DNA of 64,000 nucleotides from positions 18,016,152 through 18,080,151 of the forward strand of contig OW387150.1 of assembly GCA_936440205.1 (NCBI GenBank). The letters run 5' to 3'. Both the position numbers and the translations under genes were made by a program. Position 1 is the stretch's first letter. Each line of letters opens with the position of its first letter. The DNA comes from Lepidonotus clava. Lineage: Eukaryota; Annelida; Polychaeta; Phyllodocida; Polynoidae. The notes under the pieces were generated by a model that did no database searches, was not told the origin of the DNA, and was given only the letters and a program-made list of their open reading frames with translations. Shown here in pieces: positions 32,576 through 44,800 of the stretch.

Positions 32576-33889
32576 AGGTGTTCCCCCTGGTCTCAGTTAA
32601 TGACCCTACCAACTCCAGTGTCTAAATTGAGATCCCCACTTTCCCTCTCCCCGTCCTGATCAAGACCCGTGGAGGATATATCCTTATTGTTGAGAAGAGG
32701 CGTGAAGAGACTGCTCTCTGCTACCTTAAATGAACAGAAAATGTTCTGTTAGCTACCATTGCTATTCTTTGGGTCGGGACGAGTTCATCCGGTCACGTGA
32801 CAACCTAGCAACTGGTGACCACAACTCCCTCGTTACCAGTTCCCGCGCATGAAATAGGGGAGAAATTAGGTGATTTCACATAGACTAATTTACAAAAAAG
32901 AAATGTATCATAACCTGAATGCCAATATGGATGTATACTAAAGTTTAAAAGGGTTGTGTAGTCCCAGGTCGCGCGAAATAGGTGCGAATAGGTTGTGAGA
33001 AAGCTTGCCGACTGTGGGCCAAGGTGGGGGCGTCTTGACCAGGTGTTATCACCGGCCCCCTGGCCTGACACCTCCCCGACAACAAACAGGTAACTGGGGC
33101 CTAGTACTGGCACTTTGTGTCGGCCGTAGGCAGGTTTGATATGAATATTTCTATGTAATTTCCTTATTGTTGATTATATTTACACAAATTTACAATTTAT
33201 ATTATATGAACTATCTTGTAAAAACGTTATTATTCTATTTTTGAACTTTGACAAGACCCAATACACGTCGCTATGTGGTTGTTTGCACCAATCTCTAAGG
33301 GGCCGACCGTAGCGCCACCTGCAAGTGCCCGGATTACCGACTCAAAGAATAGCAATGGTGGTTGATGACATCACAGTGATGTCATCATTCTCCCAATGGT
33401 GACAAGTGATACCCATACCAACTAAGAGTTTTTGTTGATATGTTGTTGTTTCACTAGATTATTATAAATGTATTGATTTGGGGAATTGTTGATTCATAGT
33501 TTCGCTAATGAAACTCATTAGGCATCTTTATATTGCAGAATTATTTTGATTTCAAGGTGGTACATCAGTTGATGAATCTTGCTTGCTATAGCAATCATGA
33601 TTATAAACATAATTGTGACATTCCATGGGATTTTGGGGCTTAATGACAAGGATGATGAACGTAGCAGAAGTCTTAACCTTTCTATAGTTGAAAACAGCTT
33701 TTGAATATTTGCAGAAGAAGCTGAGATATTGATTTCTGAATGAGATGGGGTCGGACACCATAAATCTATCAAAAATAGATAAGAAAGAGTACCAAGCGAG
33801 TACAAAGGGTTAAATATAGAGCAAAATGCAAGTAGTATAATACATAACTGGAACAAAATGCTATATTTTTTGTTCTAATTAAGATATCT
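32576..33889. other. Intergenic, no gene seen
   Basis: Unique-looking AT-rich sequence with a somewhat GC-richer patch around 32990-33120. No exon was recognised. Confidence 0.45.
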
Positions 33890-34488
33890 TTAAAGGAAAC
33901 CTTGCACATAAATGGGCAAGTTGCCTATTTTTGTGTTTTGAACAAGACTTTAATAAGTATTCTAAAAATATTTCAAAAGAAAAAAAGTGAAAATGTTGAG
34001 TTGTTATGGAATTATTCAAGAAAGCAATTTAATTTAAGGAATCCCCTGAATGTTGGGCTGCTCAGTACTCCCCTTGCTACGTCACAGCTATGGGAATTCC
34101 TTCTAAAGTTGTTTTTGGATTCCCTGATTAATAAATGAATGTAGATGGACTTGTATTTTGATTTATTATGAGTTGGATTAGGTCAAATATATATGCTTTA
34201 GATTAGAGGGCATAAGTATTATTCGCCACCATTGATTGGGTGATCACATTTATCAGGTTATGTGTGGTGTATTGAGTCTCTACATGCACAGGCTTCCTAG
34301 ACTAGGAATGACCAGGCTGTGTATTGCATCATATACCACTTCCTCTCCAACTTCCTGTCATTGGAAACCCAAAGTATACACTAGGTGGCATCACTTAATA
34401 GATCTTTTGCATTCATTTTGGAGTGATCACATTGGTTTATTTCTTGATGTTTCAATATTGATAAAGGTAACCAGGCGTCCCTAGGTTA

Positions 34489-35378
34489 ACACTCTCCAAG
34501 CAGATATTTAGTTTTTCATTATTCATATATTCTCAAATTTCATTATCTTAAAATTTAGGATCATTGGAGTGGTTTTAGAATCAGATTTATAAGATTTTCT
34601 TTTTTTTTTCTTTTTTCCTTTTTTCAAGAGTTTATGTTTTGACTGCTGGTTATCTCCAAACAGGTATTTATCACTCTCCAAGCAGATTTTAGGTTTACAC
34701 TCTCCAAGCAGATGTTCAGTTTCAAATTTTTGTTTTTGCATCAAATTTATATGTTTTGACTGCTGGTAATCTGCAAATAGATTTTCATCACTCTCCAAGC
34801 AGACTTTACGGCTTTCACTCTCCAAGCAGATGTATAATTTTCAAAATTTTCATTTTGCGTCAAGTTTAAATATTTTGACTGCTGGTAATGTGTAAACAGG
34901 TTTTAATCACTCTCCAAGCAGATTGTAAGGTGTACACTCTCCAAGCAGATATTTAGTTTTTCATTATTCATATATTCTCAAATTTCATTATCTTAAAATT
35001 TAGGATCATTGGAGTGGTTTTAGAATCAGATTTATAAGATTTTCTTTTTTTTTTCTTTTTTCCTTTTTTCAAGAGTTTATGTTTTGACTGCTGGTTATCT
35101 CCAAACAGGTATTTATCACTCTCCAAGCAGATTTTAGGTTTACACTCTCCAAGCAGATGTTCAGTTTCAAATTTTTGTTTTTGCATCAAATTTATATGTT
35201 TTGACTGCTGGTAATCTGCAAATAGATTTTCATCACTCTCCAAGCAGACTTTACGGCTTTCACTCTCCAAGCAGATGTATAATTTTCAAAATTTTCATTT
35301 TGCGTCAAGTTTAAATATTTTGACTGCTGGTAATGTGTAAACAGGTTTTAATCACTCTCCAAGCAGATTGTAAGGTGT
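34489..35378 (+). repeat. Perfect 445-bp tandem duplication
   Basis: The segments 34489-34933 and 34934-35378 appear identical base for base wherever I compared them, including the long T-rich tract and the 300-bp ORF. Other repeats in the same array are clearly diverged. This is either a very recent duplication or an assembly artefact of a longer array. Confidence 0.9.
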
Positions 35379-36400
35379 ACACTCTCCAAGCAGATGTTTT
35401 GTTTTCAAATTTTTATTGTTGCATCAAGTTTATGTTTTCGCTGCTGGTAATCTCCAAATAGGTTCTCATCACTCTCCAAACAGATTTTAAGGCTCACACT
35501 CTCCAAGCAGATGCTTGGTTTTCAAAATTTTCTTGTGGCATCAAGTTTAAATGTTTTGAATGCTGGTAATGTTGAAACCGGTTTTCATCACTCTTCAAAC
35601 AGATATTTAGTATTCATTTTTCATTTATTCTCAGGTTTCATTATATTGAATGGTAGGATCATTGGAGTGGTTCTAGTATCAGACTTACATGAGATTTGCA
35701 TCTCTTTTTTTTTTTTTTTCTTTTTTTCCTTTCTTTTTTTCAAAAGTTTATGTTTTGACTGCTAGTAATCTCCAAACAGGTTTTTATCACTCTCCAAGCA
35801 GATTTTAGGTTTACACTCTCCAAGCAGATGTTAATATTCAAATTTTTGTTTTTGCATCAAATTTATGTTTTGACTGCTGGTAATCTACAAATAGATTTTC
35901 ATCACTCTCCAAGCAGACTTTAAGGCTTACACTTTCCAAGCAGATGTTTGGTTTTCAAATTTTTTTTTTTTTTCGTCAAGGTTAAATGTTTTGACTGTTG
36001 GTTATGTGTAAACAGGTTTTCATCACTCTCCAAGCAGATTACAATGTGTACACTCTCCAAACAGATGTTCGGTTTTCAAATTTTTATTTTTGCATCAAGT
36101 TTAAATGTTTTGACCGCTGGTAATCTACTTGTAGATTCATGACTCTCCAAGCAGACTTTAAGGCTGACACTCTCCAAGCAGATGTTTGGTTTTCACAATT
36201 TTCTTTTTGCATCAAGTTTAAATATTTTGACTACTGGTATTGTCTAAACAGGTTTTCATCACTGTCCAAGCAGAATTTAAGGTTTACACTATCCAAGCAG
36301 ATGCTTTCTGTAAAAAAAAATTATTTTTGCATCAAGTTTATGTTTTCACTGCTGGTAGGGCCTACTCTCCAAGCAGATTTTAGGGTTTACATTTCCATGC
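34489..36400. repeat. ACTCTCCAAGCAG satellite with higher-order structure
   Basis: The 13-mer ACTCTCCAAGCAG and close variants recur in pairs about 25 bp apart, each pair separated by roughly 90 bp of AT-rich sequence containing TTTTGACTGCTGGTAATCT. A longer block with a T-rich tract and GGATCATTGGAGTGGTT occurs at 34560, 35005 and 35655, giving a higher-order pattern. The pair of identical 100-aa minus-strand ORFs (34523-34825, 34968-35270) arises from the duplicated DNA and is not good evidence of a protein. Confidence 0.85.
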
Positions 36401-37465
36401 AGAGTATACAATCGTTCTTATGTCAGCATCATTTTTAGATTAAAACTACAGTGTAAATAAACTTATTTTATTAGTAATTAATGTGCGTCATTTACACTTA
36501 ATCACATTAATCAGTGGCGTTCTTTTGTTTTTTAAACAAATGCGAACTTGTTACAAATTCTACAGGGATGGGGATTCCCTTCTAAAGACAGGTGGGATTC
36601 CCCAAGAACCCCCCTTGCTACGTCACACATTAGGGGATTTCCCTTAAAAATGTAATAAAATACAAATTATTTTAATGTCCCATAATTGTGTGTGGACTAA
36701 ATATTTTCCTTTCATTTTGCTTACATTGATTAGTATAAGTTGTGAATGACATTCTCAATTGAATTCATCAAAAAATTATTATCTTTCAGTTATATGCAAG
36801 CTTTCCTTTAAGCTGTTTTTTGCACATTGTAGCTTGAAAGCCCTTCTTTTCTGTTTTCCAAATTTTAGAATTGTTCTCAAATGACCTCATTTCCATGGCA
36901 ACCATTTACGTTATCTTAGTGCCATATGTACATTTTGACGTTCTTTCAACATTCCGGTAACCATGGCAACAATATGCACAATTTTGGAAAATGTTACCTA
37001 TCAAATGAAACTACACAAAATTTCATCTTTAGACTAATTTTAGCTTATTTTACTGTTTTTGGTCATTTTCTATGTAAATATTGACTGTAGACCTATCAAA
37101 GTGCATGTAAATAAGCTTGGAATTGGCATGGAATGTTATGGAGAATATATGGGATTGGCCATCCCTTATATGGTAAATATAGAAAAAAAATAATGTAAAA
37201 AAATAAATAAAAAAAATGGAAGGAATATCCTGTTTGTCGTTGGGAAACAAACAAGATAATGACTTTCACACCCCAGCCTCTTCACCACTGCTGTTATTTT
37301 CAATGGCCACATGGGGGACCTTGGGCATTTATGTCTAATGATGCTGACTGGGCAGTATTAATGTGTTACATAATCATGAGATACATTCAATGAGAACTAT
37401 GGCCCAGAACCAGATTCAGCATCAGCACTAATTGGCAAGCCTCTCCTAACTTTGCAATTAGCTAC

Positions 37466-37638
37466 AGGGGCGGATACAGGATTTTCGAAAGAAGGGGTTC
37501 AGTATAACTAAGTACTAAAACGGCGTGCATTCGTGTGTATGTGTACAGCATTTCCCCCCCCTTTTTGTAATTTAGGGGTCCACCAAAAGGAGGGTGGGGG
37601 GAGGGCAGGACCACCAGGACCCCCCTGGATCCGCCCCT
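37466..37638. mobile_element. hAT-like non-autonomous element
   Basis: The left end AGGGGCGGATACAGGATTTTC and the right end CTGGATCCGCCCCT form the family's inverted repeats around a 173-bp C- and G-run-rich core. The target duplication is not clear. Confidence 0.6.
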
Positions 37639-37654
37639 GAGTTATAGTTATTTG

Positions 37655-37800
37655 GTAATGAGGAGACTGGGGTCAATAGTAGAGCACTGGTCCGCTGATT
37701 TACGGGTTTCAGGTTTGTTTCCTGGCCTACTCCTGCACTGAGGTTATGGATAAAGACCACTTACGAAAGGCCATTACTGGGCATGGTAGTTTCCATAGAG
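37655..37800 (+). repeat. tRNA-derived SINE-like fragment
   Basis: AATAGTAGAGCACTGG resembles a tRNA A box and D-arm. About 35 bases later GGTTTGTTTCC resembles a B box. No complete cloverleaf is present. It directly follows the hAT-like element at 37466. Confidence 0.4.
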
Positions 37801-37893
37801 AAAAAGAATTATCATTACTACTCATATTGATAAAGCAGAATTGAAACTCAGGAATTCTAATCGTTTGTCTCCAAATTGTACAATGGCTGGTGC

Positions 37894-38092
37894 ACAGTTT
37901 GAAGTTTACTGTGCACAGTGTGAAGTTAACAGTGAACAGTTTGATGTTAATTCTGCACAGTCTGAAGTTAACAGTGCACATTCTGAAGTTAACAGTACAT
38001 ATTCTAAAGTTAACAGTGCACATTCTGAAGTTAACGGTACATAGACTGAAGTTAACAGTGTACAGTCTGAAACTTACAGTGCACACTCAGAC
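37894..38092. repeat. 21-bp minisatellite upstream of the canopy gene
   Basis: About nine to ten copies of a 21-bp unit close to GAAGTTAACAGTGCACATTC lie head to tail. Because 21 is a multiple of three, frames stay open on both strands, giving repeats such as MCTVNFR on the minus strand. These ORFs are spurious. TGCAC and GTTAAC palindromes recur in every unit. It lies about 0.6 kb before the canopy start codon. Confidence 0.85.
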
Positions 38093-38712
38093 GTTAAAAA
38101 CATACTGGATTTACCAGTGTACAGTCTGGATTAATGGTGCACAGTTTGTAGCTAACGTTGCATACAACAGCCACATTTCCGTTGTCACCTTCACTTCTCT
38201 TAGAAGTATGCACATGCGTGTGCATATGTTTTCTGTCAAATAAATATGGCTATGGTGGTATGCAAATAGAACTTACCAGGCACTCGCTTCAAAAACTTGT
38301 GCAGTGACGTCTAAAGGCGCACGTGTTTCACGCATTTTGACATGCTCTCCAATCTCCTCCCCCCCCCCCCCCATCCCTCTGTAGTATGTAGTACAATCTA
38401 AGAAATTCACTAAACCCTTGTTAACGCTAAGTTATCCTGAAGCGCAGCTGATTTAGCTCAACTTCTCAAGTGCCTGGTAAAATAACTCAATTGGAAAGAT
38501 ATATTTCAAAATGAGAGAATCTGGATGGTGAGAAAGGCATCGCTAAAACAAGATGCATCCTCTTCGAAACAATCTTTCTATACCTCCTGAAGACAAAAAT
38601 CACCTCCAAAGGAGCCATCCATGAGAATGATGAATAGTAAACTTGTAGCACATCGTTGTTTGAAATAGTACTGTCGTTAAATCTGGTATTTCGCAACCAT
38701 TTCAGATCCAAA
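38093..38712 (+). promoter_or_regulatory. Presumed canopy promoter/5' UTR region
   Basis: This is the interval between the minisatellite and the canopy start. It has a C-run at 38362-38373 but no clear TATA box, GC box or CpG cluster. The assignment rests only on position. Confidence 0.25.
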
Positions 38713-38806
38713 ATGAAGTTGAGCTTCCTCACCTGTTTATTGACCGTCTTCTGCTACCTGGCAAGGGATGCTGCTGCCAAACTAGCACCACACATCTGGT
38801 GTGGGG
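38713..38806 (+). CDS. CNPY2-like: Canopy exon 1: signal peptide and first cysteine
   Basis: Encodes residues 1-31, ending WCG in phase 1 at a GTAAGT donor. The mature chain probably starts near KLAPHIW. The split codon completed by exon 2 gives the CGAC motif exactly as in CNPY2, which strongly supports joining exons 12.2 kb apart. Confidence 0.85.
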
Positions 38807-41800
38807 GTAAGTCTATCCGTTATTCTATATCAGGTTCCCAACCTCCATCCCTTCACTATTGTCCTGCCCTCTCAAAAGCTGGTGAATAATCAGAACTGTA
38901 TTGACTATGAGGGCAATAATATTTGTCTGTGCATGCTTATGCCTCTTTTTGTGTTGTCACTAACAGATTTCTAAGTTCAGAGTGCAATTGATATAGAATA
39001 AATCAAGTACAGGTCATTATTGCATTCAGCAATTATTATTCCCCCAGTTTGCACACACCTATGTTTCAGGCTAAAGCCGTTTAAAGCATGTTCACACAAG
39101 GCTTGTACAAGCAAGTTTTTGAGAGGTGTGCGCACGGAATGCGTTCAGTGTGTGGACATTTTTTCATTGAGTGAAAAGGCTTTTGTGTAAGGTAACACAC
39201 AAACTTCCATATTCCCTCTTTTATTGCTGGCCGGACACTTTTAGAAAATATGCACAGATAGGTTCATGATGTAGAACCTTAATTTCCAAACCTACATGTG
39301 TCGTCTCAGCTTTATAAGCAAGAAAGCCTAGAAATTGATCGTTTTTTCCTTTTTCATTACAAATAGTTACTTCTCTGCGTCTGATGTTTACCCATCTACG
39401 CTTGAGTATTTTCTCAACTCTTTCATTATACAATCAAATTGATAAGGTTAAACAAAAACAAAACATCCTTTACTTTTAAGGTTTAATGGAAAACATCAGC
39501 AGTCTATCCTAGGGGGACTGAGTATTATTGCAAATACAAAAAAGGCCTTTCGTAAAGTGACAGAATAACATTATTCTTTTTTTGTGTTATCAAAGGCGTG
39601 CCCACGCATTTAATAAAGCAATAAACTCAAAGGCACTCTAGGTACAATCAGATAGGCGCCTCTTGACTTTCTATAACACAATTCTATCTCCAACTGTACA
39701 TACATCAGTGTCTCATATGGGACATTAACTTATTACTTTATGGTTTACGTCTTCATGTCAAGACATCTGTTCTTTATTTCATCTAGTATAATGTGTGAAA
39801 TAGTAGTGTAAAACAAAGAGGTGTTCATTGTAAAGGAACCGAAAATAACAATGTTGATGCCCGTATATTCCATAATTCATATCATCGTTTGATTACGTTC
39901 TTGTGCAGAAAAACATTGTCATATTTCTGTTAAGCATTTCTGAAGTTGTTGGTGTCAACTAATGTTTTAAGTACCATGTATAAATAAGACAGGGTGCTTA
40001 CCAACTAAGGGGTCTTAGAAATACTAATTTGTCAATACAAATCACTCAGTAACACTGCTAGTCATATCTAATAACAGACGGAGCGATTTTTCTATTGTAA
40101 TTCATTTACATGACTGATTTTATTAGTTGACAGCGAAACGCTTAATTAAAGGGATAATTTTTTACAGAAACAACTTGATAAAGGTATCTGAAGTACTTAA
40201 TATGAGTGGGGATAAAAGCGTAAAATTGTGCAGGGTTTATATTTAATTGTGATAAATACCCTCTAAAGCCCAGCTTCCCGTGTCACCATACTGTCCCCTA
40301 ATGCCCCCTGGTGTCTTATTAGGGTGATGACATTTGGATTATGACAAGTTACTATCTCATTATAACCTAACCGATTAACAAAGACGATGACAGGAACAAT
40401 TGTGTACTTTGATGTATGCTCTGACCAAACGTTTGGAGGTAAGGACTCTCATATTACTTATATTTCCCGGTGTACTATATATTATAGGGTATCGAAAGGT
40501 CTGTCTCTGATGCCCAGATAAGTGACATTATAAATATAAAGTCAGTTGCGTCTTCCAGAAGGTCGGCAGGATTCTTCTGTTTATCATTATTTCAAATACT
40601 TAGGAGGAAAGACCAGCGTTCTAGTTCTCAAGCACTAGTTAATGTGACTGACGAAGAAAAAAAGAGTACCATTGCAGAGGATAACCTATACCTATGACGA
40701 ATCGTGCAGCGCACCAATGGCCGCACAAGCAGCGATTTTAAGAGTTGACCGATGTCTTCTGTTTATCGTTATTTCAGCCACACAGACTCAAAGACCCAAC
40801 TATCCAGAACTTCACGACTGGTGTGTTGTACTGTGCTTTAAAACCATGAAGTAGGCAATAGAGTCTTTTTAGTAGGGGGAATTACCCCAGCCTATGCAGG
40901 AGTGGGTTGAGACTGAATAGTCAGAATCAGAGCTAGAGGAAGAGTGAACATCGAAATGAAGAAAGTCCTGATGTTCTACTTTCCTCATACTTAAAGTCTC
41001 ACTGGGTGCGCTATCATCAGTGAGTTTCTCACTACTCGATGACAAGTTGCCCAGTCCTTCTACCTCATTGAATGTTTCAGTACTCAATATTCCATGATAT
41101 TGTCCATTTGATAGTCCCTTATGGTAAATATCCATCTCTTCATAATTTGGCCCTTGTCTAGGCTGATCACAATGATTCAGACTATTACATGTTATTGGTT
41201 CCCATAGCTCTTTTCTCTCAGAGTTTAACCCATCCCACTCCTCATTTATTCTGCTCATCCCCTCCCAAATCCCTCTCTCCTCCATATTAACCCTATCCCA
41301 TATTTGTGTTTCCAAATTTTCACCAACATGCCCTTCATTTGTCTCATCACAGCTATCCTCTTCCCACACTGACATATGCTGTTTCTCTCCAAATGCCCTG
41401 TCTTCTCTATCAAATCCCTCCCATACGTCTCCATCCGTTCTTTCCTCACTAGAAATCCCACCTTCAGACCTCAATCTTCCACCCCTAACTCCTTTCCACA
41501 CCCGATCCTGAATGCCACCCATGCCTTCCCACCTCCCTATCTCCTCACCTTCAAAGCTTTTCCTCATCCCCAATCCACCATCACTCAACCCATCCATCTC
41601 ACCACTCAACCCATCCATCTCATCACTCAACTCACCTCTCTCAACACCCAACCCAATGCCCTCAACACTCACCCTTCCACCTACTCCTCCCCACAGTTCC
41701 TCATCCTCCCATTCCTCCCTGGTCCCTTCCCATGACCTGGAGGAATCCAACTCAAGTGACAGGTCATCCAATGAAGAACCCAAGCTCTCCAATGAGTTAC

Positions 41801-44800
41801 TGGAGGAGCTTAAGGAATAGTCAGGTGTTGAGGTAGATTTGAAAGCTCCCTTCATATTAGTCTTATAGTAGGAGGGAGAGTTGCTGTCCTTCAACTCATC
41901 TGTTCCTACGTCAGTATATCCAGTAAGATTTGATGTGTTAGTGGAAAATATTTCTGGCATATCTAAACCACTCTGTGCATATTTCGGTCCGTGGATTTTG
42001 GGGAACCTAGAATTTGAGTCAAGCTTCCGATCAAGACATGGCTTCCTGTCAAAGTTGGGTAAACTGTAGCATGGCGTCTTAGTGCTCAATCTTTCATTGT
42101 TAACACCTCTTTTTATCTGAGTTGGTTGCTGCTCTTTTCTAGTCGCTGGATGATCATAATACATGGATTTGCCCTCTGTCACAATCTTTGTATAATCAGC
42201 ACGTGGGGTTGTCGAAAGGATTTGCATGGCTAAATGACTTTGTTTTTTGCCTTTGTTGTTTCCGTAATCACAAGAATGATCAGTCTCTATTTTGCGAGCA
42301 CTAGTTTTCTTGCCTAGACTATAATTACACAAGTAGTTGCTAGTTGTATCATCCTTGCTTAGACTATTCTCAAATGAACATTGACGATTTCTTCTCTCGT
42401 GGCTGAAGTCACAGGAATATTCAAAACTGTTCTTGCCCAGACCAAAGTCATATTCACTTTCAAAATTAGATCCAACTTCAAATGTTGGGGAAGACAGTTC
42501 TGATCTTTCCTTCAAGAAGACCCTTTGGGATTCAGATGTTGCCTCATGTCTTGACCTGTAGGCACTATCCTCTGACCAGTGGCTTTTTGTGAAATTGTTG
42601 GCTCCTGACCAGTAGTTTGTTGTAGAGCTGTTTGCTCTTGCACAGTGACTTGTGTTGGAGGGGACACCACCTGCCCAGTGACCTGTAGTGGGAGCAGGCA
42701 GGGCACCATAAAGTTTATGCTCGATTGGATCCGAATGGTAGATGATTGGGGCAGGGTAGGTGAGTGACTCAAGAGAGAGGATTGAGCAACTGGATGAGGA
42801 CCAGCCTGAGCTGACACTGCTGAGGTCCTCTCCGGAGACTCCTTTATTGATGAGCAGCTCAGAGCAGGTCTGGGTAGGCACGGAACGAGCTGTAATTAAA
42901 CACACATATTAGAAGACTAGTTTTAATTGAACACACATATTAACAAATCAGCTGTAAACAAAAGCCATATTACAAAACCATATTTACAGAACCAGTTTGA
43001 ATTTAATAGACATATTACTGAATTTAACAGACATATTACTGAATTTAACAGACATATTACTGAATCAGTTTCAATGGTAGACACAATATTACAGAACCAG
43101 ATATAATCAGATTCACATATATATAAGAGAACCAGTTGTAATCAAACACTTGTTTTACAAAACCAGCGGAATAAACAGGTATAAATCCATTGACAAGAAA
43201 TTATCTGTCCCACACATTACATCAATCTATAATTGAACACATCGCAGAACGAGTTGTTGATAAGATATTGATACTGTCTGGTATACAACAAACTAAATCC
43301 CTTACTATAGGCCTAAATCAGTCGTATGATGTATTACATGTAACCCCAAAATTTTAATAACGGTACCCGGTGCCCACTGAGTTGACACATTCCAAACGGT
43401 ACCAAACAACGTTGAAAAGAGGCAGTCCATTGAATGCACAATCATCTGGACATGCTTTCAAGACAAAGACTTCCTTTCTCACCCCTTTAGCATGTAATTC
43501 GCATTATAATAGAGCAATTTCCCCTCCCACACCATATGTAATTAATGGACATCTCCAACTCTAGTTTCAAAACAAATGTATTCTGTATTGTGCGATATTG
43601 GAAATAATAGTTGTGTAACTCTAATTCCTCTAACTACTTAGAACATTCACTGGCTTGTATTTCAACTGTGAAGATGAAAGGATGGTTTGAATATAGTTGA
43701 TAGGAAATTGAAATCCGTGCTATTTGTGATTGGGAATTTGTATAAGGTTGGATGACGTTTGAGAAACAGATCCCCAACACCCTATGGGGGACCGGGACGG
43801 GGTTCCTGTTGGAGCTCCCTGGGAAGAATGTTTCCTCAGTATCCCCTGCTTGTCATGAGAGGCAAACAGGTTCATCAAAGGCTGGGTGTGTGGTGTGCTT
43901 TCTATGGGACATTGCACATAAAAGACCCCTTGCCACTCTTCGAAAAGAGTAGGGTATTGAACCCAGTGGTGGGTTTCTCCTAAATCATATCATAGTTTTG
44001 GTCACCGCCCGTGTGGCTTAAAACTAACTGCAAAGCTTTACCTTGTGCAGTCTGGTAAAAGAACCCAGAAGGGTTGGCTGGATGTTGAACTAACCCAACA
44101 AACAAACAAAGATACCAACCAATACCTGAAACCATAATAACTCCCCTGCACTTTCTTCAACTTTCATGCCATATCGTGACATAACTTGTCCAACGTCATT
44201 GCTTCCGCAAGGACATAACTTTTAAAGTGTTTACCTTATCATAATTGTGTAATTGCATAAGCATTGATGTTGGACTACATTTATGCCAATTAATATCACG
44301 ACATGTAAGGGAAGTTTATATAAGTATAGCGTACATTTACTTAACAAATTCAGGTGATAATCAAATGACATGGTTCATTTGTATTCAATATTTGAATGGG
44401 ATGTTGAGCCGTTTGTACAGTGAGCAGCTGGTGAGAAGTAAAAACTGAAGCGTCATTTCCCCTGCTCTTCGTTTTCATTATTTTTTGCACAATTGTATTT
44501 GTTAATAAACATTGCAATACTATAGGGTCAAGTTATACAGAATCCCTTGGATGACCCAGTCGATGTTTCTTAGGCCCCATACCCACTAGGTGATTTTACT
44601 GTCACCGGGTGATGGGCGACTGGAAGAATTGACATCGTCGTTGCTTGGCGACTGTCACATCAAGCAATTTTGATATTTTTCTGGCAATTTTCTCGGCAAA
44701 CCCATTGGCCGTTGGCCATCGCTGAGAACTCACGCCATACCCATGGGGAATTGCCCAGCGATTGTGATTGCCCAGCAATTGTGTGGCAAATTAGACGGCC

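Larger units (their letters stand above)
33890..36811. mobile_element. TTAA-flanked element, AGGAAACCTTGCACATAA family, copy 2, carrying a satellite
   Basis: TTAA at 33890-33893 and 36808-36811 flanks a 2.9-kb unit. It has ends AGGAAACCTTGCACATAAAT and the inverse TTATATGCAAGCTTTCCT. The subterminal CCTTGCTACGTCAC blocks (34071 and 36612) match, in reverse orientation, the GACGTAGCAAGG blocks of the 759-bp copy at 12.6-13.4 kb. The centre (34489-36400) is a tandem array built on ACTCTCCAAGCAG, which explains why this copy is nearly four times longer. There is no transposase ORF. The right TIR shows a few substitutions relative to the left. Confidence 0.75.

Noticed and set aside
34523-35270. 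Two identical 100-aa minus-strand ORFs
   Set aside because: They arise from the 445-bp duplicated satellite DNA. The frame is not kept in the other repeats of the array and the composition is satellite-like.
37727-38243. Repetitive ORFs on both strands (MCTVNFR-type and HSEVNS-type repeats)
   Set aside because: By-products of a 21-bp minisatellite whose period is a multiple of three. No splice or start context.
41376-41820. Pro/Ser-rich plus-strand ORFs opposite the nested gene
   Set aside because: Shadows of the minus-strand coding exon. They lack splice sites and are explained by its Glu/Gly/Trp codons read in reverse.
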